Part shown: positions 16,232-26,200 of the stretch, in pieces
Position numbering within the stretch: position 1 is the first letter of the stretch
How the letters are laid out: each line of letters starts with the position of its first letter
From: Flavobacteriaceae bacterium PS02338
GTDB lineage: Bacteria > Bacteroidota > Bacteroidia > Sphingobacteriales > Sphingobacteriaceae
Direction of reading: 5' to 3'
Assembly: GCA_029959615.1 (NCBI GenBank)
Contig: JASCOD010000003.1
Coordinates: 62,001-126,000, forward strand
DNA length: 64,000 nt
Translations under genes and position numbers: made by a program
Notes under the pieces: model-generated
Seen by the model: only the letters and a program-made list of their open reading frames with translations
What the model was told of the DNA's origin: nothing
Databases searched by the model: none

Positions 16232-17602
16232 ATGAAATTTTACAAAGCTGCCTTTCTATTTGCAATCGCCGTATTTAACTGTTTAATCGCTTGTCAATCT
16301 GATGCTAAAAAAGAACTATCTAGAGAAGAAAAACGTGATGCAATTTTAAAACAGATCAACGCACCAACAATTTCTACTACTATTTTGGAAATAACAGCTT
16401 TCGGAGCTAAGGGAGATTCTGTAACGAACAACAAACCCGCATTTGATAAAGCAATGCAGGCCAGCAAAGCTCAAGGAGGTGCAAGAATTGTAGTTGCTCC
16501 GGGAATTTACATTGTGAATGGACCAATCCATTTGGTAAGTAATACCACTATTGAGCTGCAAAAAGGAGCAAAGCTGATATTTGGAACCAATGCCAAAGAC
16601 TATCTGCCAGTAGTGCCAACTAGTTGGGAAGGTACTTTTATTCAAAACTATAGTCCCTTAATTTACGCTTACCAAGTAGAAAATGTGGCTATTATTGGCG
16701 AAGGAATTATTGATGGAAATGGGAAAGAAGGTTTTAGCAAATGGTACGATTTGCAGAAGCCTAGTCAGCAATTGAGTAGAAAAATGAACCACGAAGATAC
16801 GCCTATAAAAGAACGTGTTTTTGGAGAAGGACATTATTTGCGACCACATCTGATCCAGTTTTTTGACTGTAAGAATATTCTTATCGAGGGCGTAACTATT
16901 GCCAATTCGCCTTTTTGGTCGGTACATTTCTTAAAATCGGAGAACATCACCGCAAGAAAAGTAAAGTTCAATGCCTTTAATAAAAACAACGATGGCTTCG
17001 ATCCTGAGTATTCTAAAAATATCCTAATCGAGGATGTTGATTTTAATAATGCCGATGATAATGTGGCCATTAAAGCTGGAAGAGACCATGAAGGCAGAAA
17101 AACAGCCGTTCCTTCGGAGAATATTATTATTCGTAACTGTCGCTTTAAAGGTTTGCACGGGGTAGTGATTGGAAGCGAAATGTCGGCGGGAGTGCAGAAC
17201 GTATTTGTAGAAAACTGTACTTATGGTGGTTATTGCAAACGTGGGATCTATTTGAAATCAAATCCAGATAGGGGCGGCTTTATCAAAGATATTTATGTTA
17301 ACAATGTAACGTTTGGTGCCGTAGAAGATGGGGTTTTTATCACTTCTTATTATCATGGCGAGGGAAAAGGTTTTGCTACGGATATCCATAATATATTTAT
17401 TAACGACGTGAAGTTTAAAAGTGCCAGCCACGCAGGTTTGGTAATACAGGGATATCCTGATAAGAAAGTGAATAATGTGCATTTTACCAAAGTTAAGATT
17501 GATAGTTGCGCTACTGGGGTTAGTTTTACCAATGCCGAAAACGTTGTGTTTAACGATGTGGTGATTGGCAAAGAAGTTAAAATCCCTTCGGCAGTGAAAT
17601 AG
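16232..17602 (+). CDS. glycoside hydrolase family 28 (polygalacturonase-like) lipoprotein
   Basis: Predicted right-handed beta-helix hydrolase acting on galacturonans or related polysaccharides. The signal peptide ends in LIAC with Cys21, so it is membrane anchored. A pectate-lyase-superfamily N-terminus (ITAFGAKGDSVTNNKPAFDK) precedes GH28 motifs: NNDGFDPE (about 252-259), ADDNVAIKAG (about 273-282) with the catalytic aspartates, GLHGVVIGSE and RGIYLKSNPDRGG. 456 aa, complete. It is not part of a SusCD locus here; a SemiSWEET gene converges on it 54 nt downstream. Exo- or endo-action and exact substrate are unknown. Confidence 0.9.
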   Translation: MKFYKAAFLFAIAVFNCLIACQSDAKKELSREEKRDAILKQINAPTISTTILEITAFGAKGDSVTNNKPAFDKAMQASKAQGGARIVVAPGIYIVNGPIHLVSNTTIELQKGAKLIFGTNAKDYLPVVPTSWEGTFIQNYSPLIYAYQVENVAIIGEGIIDGNGKEGFSKWYDLQKPSQQLSRKMNHEDTPIKERVFGEGHYLRPHLIQFFDCKNILIEGVTIANSPFWSVHFLKSENITARKVKFNAFNKNNDGFDPEYSKNILIEDVDFNNADDNVAIKAGRDHEGRKTAVPSENIIIRNCRFKGLHGVVIGSEMSAGVQNVFVENCTYGGYCKRGIYLKSNPDRGGFIKDIYVNNVTFGAVEDGVFITSYYHGEGKGFATDIHNIFINDVKFKSASHAGLVIQGYPDKKVNNVHFTKVKIDSCATGVSFTNAENVVFNDVVIGKEVKIPSAVK

Positions 17603-17656
17603 AATGCTATCCAAAGAGGCAGGGGAATATGAATTGCAGCTTAAATTGGATGTATG

Positions 17657-17917
17657 TTATTTCTTCTTATAAATAATTTTCAGCACTAGCATCATTAAGT
17701 CCATCACGAGCGAAAATGCATTGGTAATGATAATGGGCCAATCTTTCAGTAAAATCCCATACCAGCACCAAGTTGCGTTTCCCGCTGCTAATATCATAAA
17801 CATCAGCGGAGAGATATGAGCAACTTCCTTGGTACGTAAGACCTTTATGATTTGTGGCGTAGCCGAAACGGCCGTTAAACTGCCAGCTAAAATTCCAATG
17901 AGGAGCGGTGTTTCCAT
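17657..17917 (-). CDS. SemiSWEET-family sugar transporter (MtN3/PQ-loop)
   Basis: 86 aa with three transmembrane helices, the half-size bacterial form that dimerises to move sugars down their gradient. The PQ-loop motif ATPQIIKVLRTK (Pro21, Gln22) ends the first helix, and GNATWCWYGILLKDWPIIITN spans helices 2-3 in the expected positions. Converges with the GH28 gene. A role in taking up released sugar is possible but rests only on proximity. Confidence 0.88.
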   Translation of the reverse strand: METPLLIGILAGSLTAVSATPQIIKVLRTKEVAHISPLMFMILAAGNATWCWYGILLKDWPIIITNAFSLVMDLMMLVLKIIYKKK

Positions 17918-18121
17918 CGTTTATTTTAGATCTAACAACTATAATGATAGCTTGTTTTTTGTGATAGCAATAAGGGTATATCTACTTAGCACTGTATATT
18001 AAATACTCAAATCGTCAGCTTTAAAAAACATTTTGTTGTTTTAAATGATTTTATCTGTAGTCTGCTTCGGTCCGATACTTTCAAAAATCAGACTAATTAG
18101 TTACGAAAAAAGATTAAACAG

Positions 18122-18712
18122 ATGCCTCAAAGAGAAGAAATTTTAATGAAAGTTGCTGCTTTTGCAGCCGATGCACATGCAGGACAGATACGAAAATATG
18201 TAGATGAACCTTATGTTGAGCATCCTGTTAGGGTAATGTACACCTGTATGAGCTATGATCTGCCAGTTCCGGTACTAGCTGCGGCTTTACTGCATGATGT
18301 TATAGAAGATACAAAGGTAACGCCAGACGAATTGTTAAAGTTTCTTAGAACTGTTTTCAGTAATGATAATACCGCAAATCAAGTGTTAGCCTACGTTTTG
18401 GAGTTAACAGATGTATATATTAAGGCCGATTACCCCCATTGGAACCGTAGAATTAGAAAGGCGGCAGAATTGGAAAGATTAAAGTTGACTGCGCCAGATG
18501 TACAAACCATCAAATACGCAGATATTTTAGACAATTCCACAGCAATTGCTAAACAAGACCCTGGTTTTGCAGCAGTATTATTGAAAGAATACCAACAGCA
18601 ATTGGAAGCTTTGACCAAAGGAAATCTAGGACTAAAAGAGTTAGCCACAAACCAGGTGAGCGAGGCACTAGCAAGTGTATCAAAGCGAGAGGATTCTGCC
18701 AGTGCTCATTAA
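18122..18712 (+). CDS. HD-domain phosphohydrolase, RelA/SpoT hydrolase-like
   Basis: A 196-aa single-domain HD protein. The metal and nucleotide motifs of the SpoT/MESH1-type hydrolase are present: ADAHAGQIRK, YVEHPVRV (His34), LLHDVIEDT (His58-Asp59, Glu62-Asp63) and KYADILDNS. No synthetase, TGS or ACT domain follows, so it would be a small alarmone hydrolase or a relative. The C-terminal 40 residues are helical and not conserved by eye. Monocistronic; (p)ppGpp hydrolysis is inferred from family only. Confidence 0.8.
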   Translation: MPQREEILMKVAAFAADAHAGQIRKYVDEPYVEHPVRVMYTCMSYDLPVPVLAAALLHDVIEDTKVTPDELLKFLRTVFSNDNTANQVLAYVLELTDVYIKADYPHWNRRIRKAAELERLKLTAPDVQTIKYADILDNSTAIAKQDPGFAAVLLKEYQQQLEALTKGNLGLKELATNQVSEALASVSKREDSASAH

Positions 18713-18892
18713 TTAGCCTGATTTTATTCTCAAGTTTATCGAAATACTTGGCGATTTGGTCATTTATAGTTTCCTTAAAAAATAAATTGCCGTTTAATCA
18801 AGGTGTTTATAGAGCTATATTATTTTTTATGATTAGGTTTGGGTTCTCCCTATGAATAGCATACACATAAAAAATATGTTTATTCTTCATCT

Positions 18893-20596
18893 GTGAAAAC
18901 TAAGACTGGGCTTCTTTTAATACTTTTTCTTCTTTTTTCTACACTTGGCTATAATCAGTATCCAACTTTATTGGGACTTAAATATAGCCAGCGAGCCGAA
19001 CAAATTTGGGATATTTATGAGTTGGCCCTTAAAGGTACTTCAGCTCCGGCAAGTGAACAAAAGGTTGCCGTATTTGAGCAGTTTGCTAAAAGCAGCGAGG
19101 ATCATCAACTAATTTTAGATGCAGCGTTATTGCGTACGATGTATTTAATGAAATACGAGCCCCAAGAACAGCAACTCATTTTACATCGCTTAGATAGTTT
19201 GTACGGAGAAGCTTCAAAAGTTAATTTCAAACAGTTGTTGCCAAGAATAACCAGAAGTAAGGCAGAGTATTATTGGAATGCGCTAGGCAATTATGAGTTA
19301 GGTTTCGAGAATTACGATCGTTTGGCAAGTATGCTTCCAAGTTTGTCTCCAACAGATTACCCAGATAAGACATTCGATTTTTTTGGTATTGCCAATGCCT
19401 ACTTAACATTTAAAGAGTATCATAAAGCTTCGTTGTATTTTAAACAGATACTACCTCTGCCGAATAAAAGTAGGATAGGGTACTTTAAAAATCAAGCCTA
19501 TAATAGTTTAGGTCTCATCTATCAATCTCTCGGAAAGCTAGCACTTTCAGATCAATATTTTTTAGAATTGAGAAAAATCAAGGAAAAGAAGAGAGATACG
19601 TTCTGGATGGCCATTATAGATGGTAATTTGGGGCATAATCATTACCTAAGAAACCAATTTGATAAAGCCATTCCTTTGTTTAAGAATGATATTGAGCAAG
19701 CCGTAAAACATGCTGATTGGGGATTAGCTTCAGGTTCTTCCATGTTACTTGCAGACGTTTATTTGAAACAGCAACGCTACATAGATGCAGAAAACCAAAT
19801 TAAACAAAGTAAAATCTATGTAGAAAAAAGTCAACAGTATCGGCGTAAGGTACAGCTCTATCCGCTGTTGAATAAACTGTATGCTTTGAAAGGAAATTTA
19901 GGCTTGGCTTCTTTGTATCTAGATTCGGCTTTAATAGTTAGAGATAGTGTAGAAAGAAAGTTTAATGCACTTAAAATACTTCGTGCCCAACAGAAATTAA
20001 GCAACGAGAAAAATCAGCAAGCAATTATCGATTTAGAGAATAGGCAAAAAATTGAAGATTTAAAGCGAAACTCAGTCATTGCACTCTTAGTAATCGCTAT
20101 AGCATTCTTTATCTACTATTATCGAGTTCAAAGCAAAAAGCATTTATTACAGCAACAGTTAAAAAGTGCAGAAATAGATCATCAACAAAGCCTGTTAAAG
20201 CAGGCAGAAAAGCAATTACAAGAATTTACCAAACAAGTTTTGGGCAACCAGAAGCAAATTGCAGAGCTTACCGAACAATTAACAACTGATGGTAACGAGG
20301 AGGCTATCCAACAGCTTCGTCAGAAAATTATCCTTACAGAAGAAGATTGGGAACAATACCGACAATTGTTTGATAGTGTTCATAAAGGTTATATCTATCG
20401 TTTAAAACAGCAGTACCCACAGCTAAGTCCCGCCGAAATTAGGTACATTACTTTGGTTAAATTACAGTTTAACAATAAGGAAATGGCAGCAGCGCTAGGT
20501 GTATCGGTTACTACTATTCGCAGTACCTTGCATAGGCTCCGTAAAAAGATGGAAATGGGTGAAGAAGAAGATTTTACAAAGCTATTGAACTTGTAA
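18893..20596 (+). CDS. membrane TPR protein with C-terminal LuxR-type helix-turn-helix
   Basis: Signal peptide or anchor (1-21), then TPR-like helical repeats to about residue 370 (for example AYNSLGLIYQSLGKLALSDQYFLEL), one transmembrane helix (about 393-410, IALLVIAIAFFIYYY), a Gln-rich coiled coil, and a C-terminal HTH: LSPAEIRYITLVKLQFNNKEMAAALGVSVTTIRS is LuxR-like (broken here in description at about 510-545). GTG start at 18893 is chosen because no ATG lies between it and the in-frame stop at 18857. Such Bacteroidota regulators tie extracytoplasmic sensing to DNA binding while staying in the membrane. The next gene, 84 nt downstream, is a T9SS protein it might control (inference). Confidence 0.82.
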   Translation: MKTKTGLLLILFLLFSTLGYNQYPTLLGLKYSQRAEQIWDIYELALKGTSAPASEQKVAVFEQFAKSSEDHQLILDAALLRTMYLMKYEPQEQQLILHRLDSLYGEASKVNFKQLLPRITRSKAEYYWNALGNYELGFENYDRLASMLPSLSPTDYPDKTFDFFGIANAYLTFKEYHKASLYFKQILPLPNKSRIGYFKNQAYNSLGLIYQSLGKLALSDQYFLELRKIKEKKRDTFWMAIIDGNLGHNHYLRNQFDKAIPLFKNDIEQAVKHADWGLASGSSMLLADVYLKQQRYIDAENQIKQSKIYVEKSQQYRRKVQLYPLLNKLYALKGNLGLASLYLDSALIVRDSVERKFNALKILRAQQKLSNEKNQQAIIDLENRQKIEDLKRNSVIALLVIAIAFFIYYYRVQSKKHLLQQQLKSAEIDHQQSLLKQAEKQLQEFTKQVLGNQKQIAELTEQLTTDGNEEAIQQLRQKIILTEEDWEQYRQLFDSVHKGYIYRLKQQYPQLSPAEIRYITLVKLQFNNKEMAAALGVSVTTIRSTLHRLRKKMEMGEEEDFTKLLNL

Positions 20597-20629
20597 AATT
20601 GAATTGCAACGTTTTTGCAACGCCCCAAA

Positions 20630-20661
20630 TTGTAGAAAAAAATACTGGGTATGTAGATTTG
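20630..20661 (+). promoter_or_regulatory. candidate Bacteroidota-type promoter for the 818-aa T9SS protein
   Basis: TTG at 20630-20632, 21 bp, then TAGATTTG at 20654-20661, matching the TAnnTTTG -7 consensus of the Bacteroidota primary sigma factor. The gene start is 19 nt beyond the box. The -33 part is weak. Confidence 0.4.
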
Positions 20662-20680
20662 AGACTTACCATTCTCAATA

Positions 20681-23137
20681 ATGATGCCCTTCAAACTCTT
20701 TACCCTTGCTATTGCAAACCTAAAGCAAACCTTTAACCTTCTTGCCGCTGTTATTGGCTTCACAATTTTAACTGGATCTATGACTATGGCAAATACGCAC
20801 GGTCCAACCACCAGCTTAAAACGCGGTATAGTTATTACGCCCGATGCCAATGGCATTTTGTATGTAAAGCAATCCAATGCTACCAGTGGTGCTGGAGATA
20901 GCTGGGACAATGCCGTAAAGGAGCTTGCCGATGCTTTAAAAGCGGCAGAGGAAATAAATGCAGTTAATTATGGTACCGTAAAAGAAATATGGATAACTGG
21001 CGGAACGTACAAGCCATTGTATAAAGCGGGTAATGGTACCGACGATCGAAGTAAATCATTTGTATTGGTGAGAGCGGTCAAAATATATGGGGGATTTGCT
21101 GGTTCTGAAAAAGTACTATCGGATAGGGATTTAAGAATTAAAAATAATGCGACGATTTTAAGTGGCGACCTAAAAGATGATGATGAAGAGGATTTTGCTA
21201 ACTATTCTGATAATGTACATCATATAATTATCGGCGCTGGAGAACTTGCAGGTGCTTCAGTAGATGGCTTTACTATACAAGGAGGCAATGCAGATGGTTT
21301 GGATTCGGAAATGATTACAGTAAATGGAAAGACTATTTCCCGAGCATCAGGTGGAGGGGTGTATTGTAATGGCACCGTATCTCCGTCGTACTTTAGAAAT
21401 TTAAATATTTGCCATAATTACGCCTCTGAGGGTGGTGCTTTTTTTGCAGAGGGGACTACTAGAGGATCCTTGACCAGTAATTTATATCTCGAAAATAGTA
21501 AGGTTTATCAGAATAAAGCAAAAGTTGGCGCTGCATTAGTAATGGGCGAAGCAAGCACAGCATATTTCATTAATGTATTAATAGCTGATAACGTTGCTAA
21601 AACAGAATATATAATCAACAACTCAACCAATTCATCTCATCTTCAACTAACTAATGTAACGCTTGTTGCTAATATTATAGAAGCAAATAAAGAAACTCTT
21701 TTAAATAATGGGAATCGTGTTGCTTCTCGTTTTTATATGCGAAATACCATTCTGTTGGGTAATTATTATAATGCTAACGATTTGCTTAAAGAAGTAACTA
21801 CTCCAATTGATACAAGGAGATTTGCCGAGACAAATTGTTTGAAATATGGCACTGGGGAAAAAGATGCCAATAACAACTTTTATACTACAGACCTGAAACT
21901 TGTCTTTAAAGACCCTGAAGCAGGTAATTTTCAGTTAAAACCGGGAAGTATAGCAATTGATATGGGGAATAAGGAAATTTATAATTTTGCTGATTATAGT
22001 CATGTCAATAAAGATTTACTTGGTAACAATCGAATTTATGGAGATAATGTAGATTTGGGTGCCTATGAATGGCAAAAACTAGTACCACCAATAGCTTTCG
22101 CAAACTTGGAAGACGATAAAATAGTAGCCACTTATGGCGATGCCGATTTTTCCCCGTCAATAACTTCTACTTTACCCGTAACTTTTTCTGTAGCCGATGC
22201 TAGTGGCAAAGCTTCTATAGTAGACAACAAGATCCAGATTTTAGAGGCAGGAGAGGTGGTAGTTACCCTAAATTTTGCAGGAAATGATGATTACGAACCG
22301 TTTACGCTAAGCAAAACCTTGTTGATCAAAAAAGCTTCGCAAACCATCACTTTTCCTATTCTAACTGCAAAACAAATAAATGCTCCAGATTTTGAGCCTT
22401 TGGCCACTACCGCTAGCGATTTACCGATAAGCTATACCACTAGCGATACCAATATTGCCGATGTTTACCAAGATGCTGCGGATGGCAATAAATGGAAAAT
22501 TAAGGTTAAAGGGATAGGCGAAGTGTATATTACAGCAGTACAGGCTGGCAATGTAAACTATGCCAATGCCAGTTTTTTAAGAGTACTTAGGGTAGAAGAA
22601 CCTGTTTTACCCGTAGTGCTTAGCAATTACCAGGCAAAACTAACCGCAAACAAAGTTGTACTTACGTGGGCTACACAGTCCGAACAAAACAACAAGGCAT
22701 TTGTCATTAGCCATGCTAGTGATGGTCAAAATTTTAAAGTGCTTAGCGAGGTGCAGGGCAAGGGTACAAGTACAGCCACTAACAACTACCAGTACCAACA
22801 TTCATCACCTTTGGCTGGTACCAACTATTACAAGCTGCAACAGGTAGATTTTAATGGCGATATCAAAGAACTGGGCATTAGAACAGTAGATTTTAAACTA
22901 GGCAACAACATCTCATTATATCCTAATCCAGTAGTGGAAAAAGCTACCGTAGTTTTCGAAACAGGTTACCAGCTCATAGAAGTAATCAATATCAACGGTA
23001 GTGTGTTACAAAGAATAAACGTAGGCAAAACAGATACCAGTAAAGAGATTTCATTAGCCAACTATTCACCAGCAGTATATTTTATTAAACTTATTGGGAT
23101 AGGGAAAACTGATATCTGCAAACTAGTTAAATATTAA
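20681..23137 (+). CDS. T9SS-secreted beta-helix protein
   Basis: 818 aa. After an N-terminal signal region comes a conserved opening, TPDANGILYVKQSNATSG..DSW with EIWITGGTYKPLY, and a right-handed parallel beta-helix (Gly/Asn-rich rungs, about 100-460, ending in DLGAYEW). Then two MBG-like immunoglobulin-type modules (about 465-650), a domain starting LPVVLSNYQAKLTANKVVLTW, and the T9SS type A sorting domain from ISLYPNPV (Tyr747) to the C-terminus. It should be exported by Sec, then T9SS, and fixed to or released from the surface. Its last 270 residues closely match the next gene's. Function probably adhesion or polysaccharide binding (inference). Confidence 0.85.
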   Translation: MMPFKLFTLAIANLKQTFNLLAAVIGFTILTGSMTMANTHGPTTSLKRGIVITPDANGILYVKQSNATSGAGDSWDNAVKELADALKAAEEINAVNYGTVKEIWITGGTYKPLYKAGNGTDDRSKSFVLVRAVKIYGGFAGSEKVLSDRDLRIKNNATILSGDLKDDDEEDFANYSDNVHHIIIGAGELAGASVDGFTIQGGNADGLDSEMITVNGKTISRASGGGVYCNGTVSPSYFRNLNICHNYASEGGAFFAEGTTRGSLTSNLYLENSKVYQNKAKVGAALVMGEASTAYFINVLIADNVAKTEYIINNSTNSSHLQLTNVTLVANIIEANKETLLNNGNRVASRFYMRNTILLGNYYNANDLLKEVTTPIDTRRFAETNCLKYGTGEKDANNNFYTTDLKLVFKDPEAGNFQLKPGSIAIDMGNKEIYNFADYSHVNKDLLGNNRIYGDNVDLGAYEWQKLVPPIAFANLEDDKIVATYGDADFSPSITSTLPVTFSVADASGKASIVDNKIQILEAGEVVVTLNFAGNDDYEPFTLSKTLLIKKASQTITFPILTAKQINAPDFEPLATTASDLPISYTTSDTNIADVYQDAADGNKWKIKVKGIGEVYITAVQAGNVNYANASFLRVLRVEEPVLPVVLSNYQAKLTANKVVLTWATQSEQNNKAFVISHASDGQNFKVLSEVQGKGTSTATNNYQYQHSSPLAGTNYYKLQQVDFNGDIKELGIRTVDFKLGNNISLYPNPVVEKATVVFETGYQLIEVININGSVLQRINVGKTDTSKEISLANYSPAVYFIKLIGIGKTDICKLVKY

Positions 23138-23142
23138 ATATT

Positions 23143-23179
23143 TGCATTGAAGCTGTTTATGGAGCTTCGATGCATTTTT
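23143..23179 (+). terminator. rho-independent terminator after the 818-aa T9SS gene
   Basis: TGCATTGAAGCT (23143-23154) pairs with AGCTTCGATGCA (23163-23174) over 12 bp with one G-T pair and an 8-nt loop, followed by TTTTTA. It ends the unit just before the next large gene. Confidence 0.8.
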
Positions 23180-23254
23180 AAACAGGCGCTAAGACCTTTA
23201 CCAGATCTAAATTGCTGTACCAATACTTTTTAAATAATACCATTCTTTAAAAAT

Positions 23255-26200
23255 ATGCACACTCAAACTCCTTTTACTTTAGTAACGCTTAACCTCGAGC
23301 AAATCTTTAAAGCTTTTGTAATTTTTCTTTTTTTAAATTGTGGCCATGGCTTATTTGCAAGTGCCAATACCAACTCAACTACAAAAGCAAAACGCAATAT
23401 TGAGATTACGCCCGACGCCGATGGCATATTGTACGTAAAACAGGCAAATGCTACTAGCGGTACCGGAGATAGTTGGGGCAGTGCCGTTACCGAATTTGCC
23501 ATTGCCTTGCAGGCAGCAAGGGAAATAAATGCTGTTACCGCAGGAAAAGTAAAACAGATATGGGTAGCCGGAGGTACTTACAAACCACTGTACCGTTTAG
23601 AAAACATGAACGGCGCAAATCCAACCGATAGGGATAATGCTTTCGTATTAGTTAAAGACGTAAAGGTATACGGTAATTTTGCAGGTAACGAAAGCACGTT
23701 GGCTCAAAGAAATTTAGCCTTAACAATTAATAAAAGCACATTAAGTGCTGATTATGCTGGCAATGATAATGTTACGGGCTATGCAGGTTCATTAGTTTAC
23801 AACGGAAATACAGAAAATGCACACCACGTAGTGGTAGATTACAATGCTAGTTTAACGGCTACTACCACAACACTAGACGGCTTTACCATAGAAGGCGGGA
23901 ATGCCAACATTAGCAGTAGTATTTTGTTTAGTGGTATTTCCATTGCAAGAAATAGTGGGGGTGGTATTTATTGCTACAACTCAACTGCAACTTTCAGCAA
24001 TTTAATGATTGCTAAATCTTTTGCTACTCAAAGTGGAGGAGGTATCAGCTTAAATGGGAATACGAGTAGCATTAAGCTATATAATTTATTGGTCGAAAAA
24101 AACACGGCTGCTTTTGGTGCTGGTTTGGTTATAGGAGATACTGGCAGTAATAGTCCACTTATTCTTAATTCTGCATTTGTAGGTAATAGAGCTACTAACG
24201 CCGCCCAAGGGGGCACCATCACTACTGGCTTAGGTTTAAAACTTTATAATAGCATTTTAGTAGGTAACGTAACTGGTATTAGAATGGAAGGTGTTACAAC
24301 ACCAGCACACGATATTAGAAATAGTATAGTACAACAACTTACCTATTTCGTATCCGGAACACCTAGTGAGCAATTTAATAACAATACAGCACTTAACGAT
24401 ATTTTTACCAATGCTGCCAGTGGCGATTATTCGCTAACGGTAGGTAGCTCCGCAATAGATGCCGGAGATGCTACACTTTATGACCTCACCCTAAGCGCAA
24501 CAGATTTGCTAGGGAGTGCGAGGATAAAAAATGGTGCTATAGATATAGGCATGTTAGAATCCACGCCAGTTACTATCCTTCCCGATGCAAACGGAATTGT
24601 GTATGTAAAAAAAGGAGGACAAGGTACAAAGACCGGAGAAAGTTGGATCAATGCCGCTCCAGAGCTTGCACCAGCCCTAAAAACAGCAAAAAGTAACACT
24701 TCAATTCAGCAGATATGGGTAGCCGGAGGTAGCTACAAACCAATGTATAAAGCTGATGATTTGGCAGAGCAACTGAACCACAGAGACAACGCCTTTGTAC
24801 TAGTTCCCGATGTGAAAATTTATGGAGGATTTGCGGGTACCGAAGTTAATCTTTCGGAAAGAAATTTAACCTTGTTGGCAAACCAAAGTACTTTAACGGG
24901 TGATTTTAGCGACAACGACCCAGGGCCAACTAATAACATTTCTTCAAATAATGCCGAAAATGCTTACCACGTAGTGATTGCTGCAGGAGCTGTAGGTACA
25001 GCCGAACTCAATGGCTTTACCATAAGAGCTGGAAATGCTAACAGTGCTACCACCAGCACTATAACAGTTAATGGCACCGTAGTAATTAGGCAACATGGTG
25101 GAGGGATATACATGATGTCCTCTTCTCCCATATTAAAGAACAATCATATTTATGGTAACTATGCAAGAGTTTACGGCGGTGGAGTGGTTAACTTTTCTTC
25201 TGCATCACCAACTATATCCAATAGCATCATTAGTGCAAATACAGTAAGCAAAGCCGGTGCAGCAATTGCCAATATTGCATCATCTAATCCAGTAATTACA
25301 CAGGTTCAGATCAATAACAATGTGGTAGATGCTACAGGAACTCATGCCAGTGCCATTTATAATAGTACTTCGTCTCCAGTAATTACAAATGCCACTATTA
25401 GCAGCAATACCTTAAATGGAAACATAAACAATGGCGTAATTTCCAATGTGTCCAATTCTTCTCCTAAGATCAGAAATACCATTGTTTTTGGAAACTTATA
25501 TGCCAATTCAAGCCCTTATACCAACTTAGGTATTACAGATGATAGCGGAAGCAATAGTGCGGTAAGTTATAGCTTGATCCAAAATTTTACAGATAATGGT
25601 AACCATAACGTAACCGCTACAGGTCTAAGTATCAACGATATTTTTGTCGGCCCATTTAATACCAATAATGCAGATGCGTATACCTTAAAACCAGGTATGC
25701 CGGTTATAAATACTGGTAGTAACAGCTATTTCAATGCAGGTGAAATTCCAGATCTATCTGCCTTAACAACCGATTTGGCAGGTAATCCCCGTATCCAAAA
25801 TAACAATATTGATATGGGAGCTCGTGAAAGTGGTTATAGAGGGATCAGTCCAGATGCTAATGGAGTGGTATATATCAAACAAAATGGAAATGGCAATTTA
25901 TCTGGAGATAGTTGGACAAATGCAGCAGCAGAACTTTCACAGGTGCTTTTTGCCGCCCAAACAAATACCTCTATAAAGGAAATTTGGATAGCTGGAGGCA
26001 CATTTAAACCTCTTTATAATGCAGGAAATGGTGTGTCAGACCGAAGCAAGGCTTTCGTATTAATTAAGGATGTGAAAATTTATGGCGGTTTTGCAGCTAC
26101 AGAAACAACATTGGCAGATCGAGATTTAAGCTTAACCGTAAATACTACCATTTTAAGTGGTGATCTTAATGGTAACGATGGCGCCAACTACAGCAATTAT

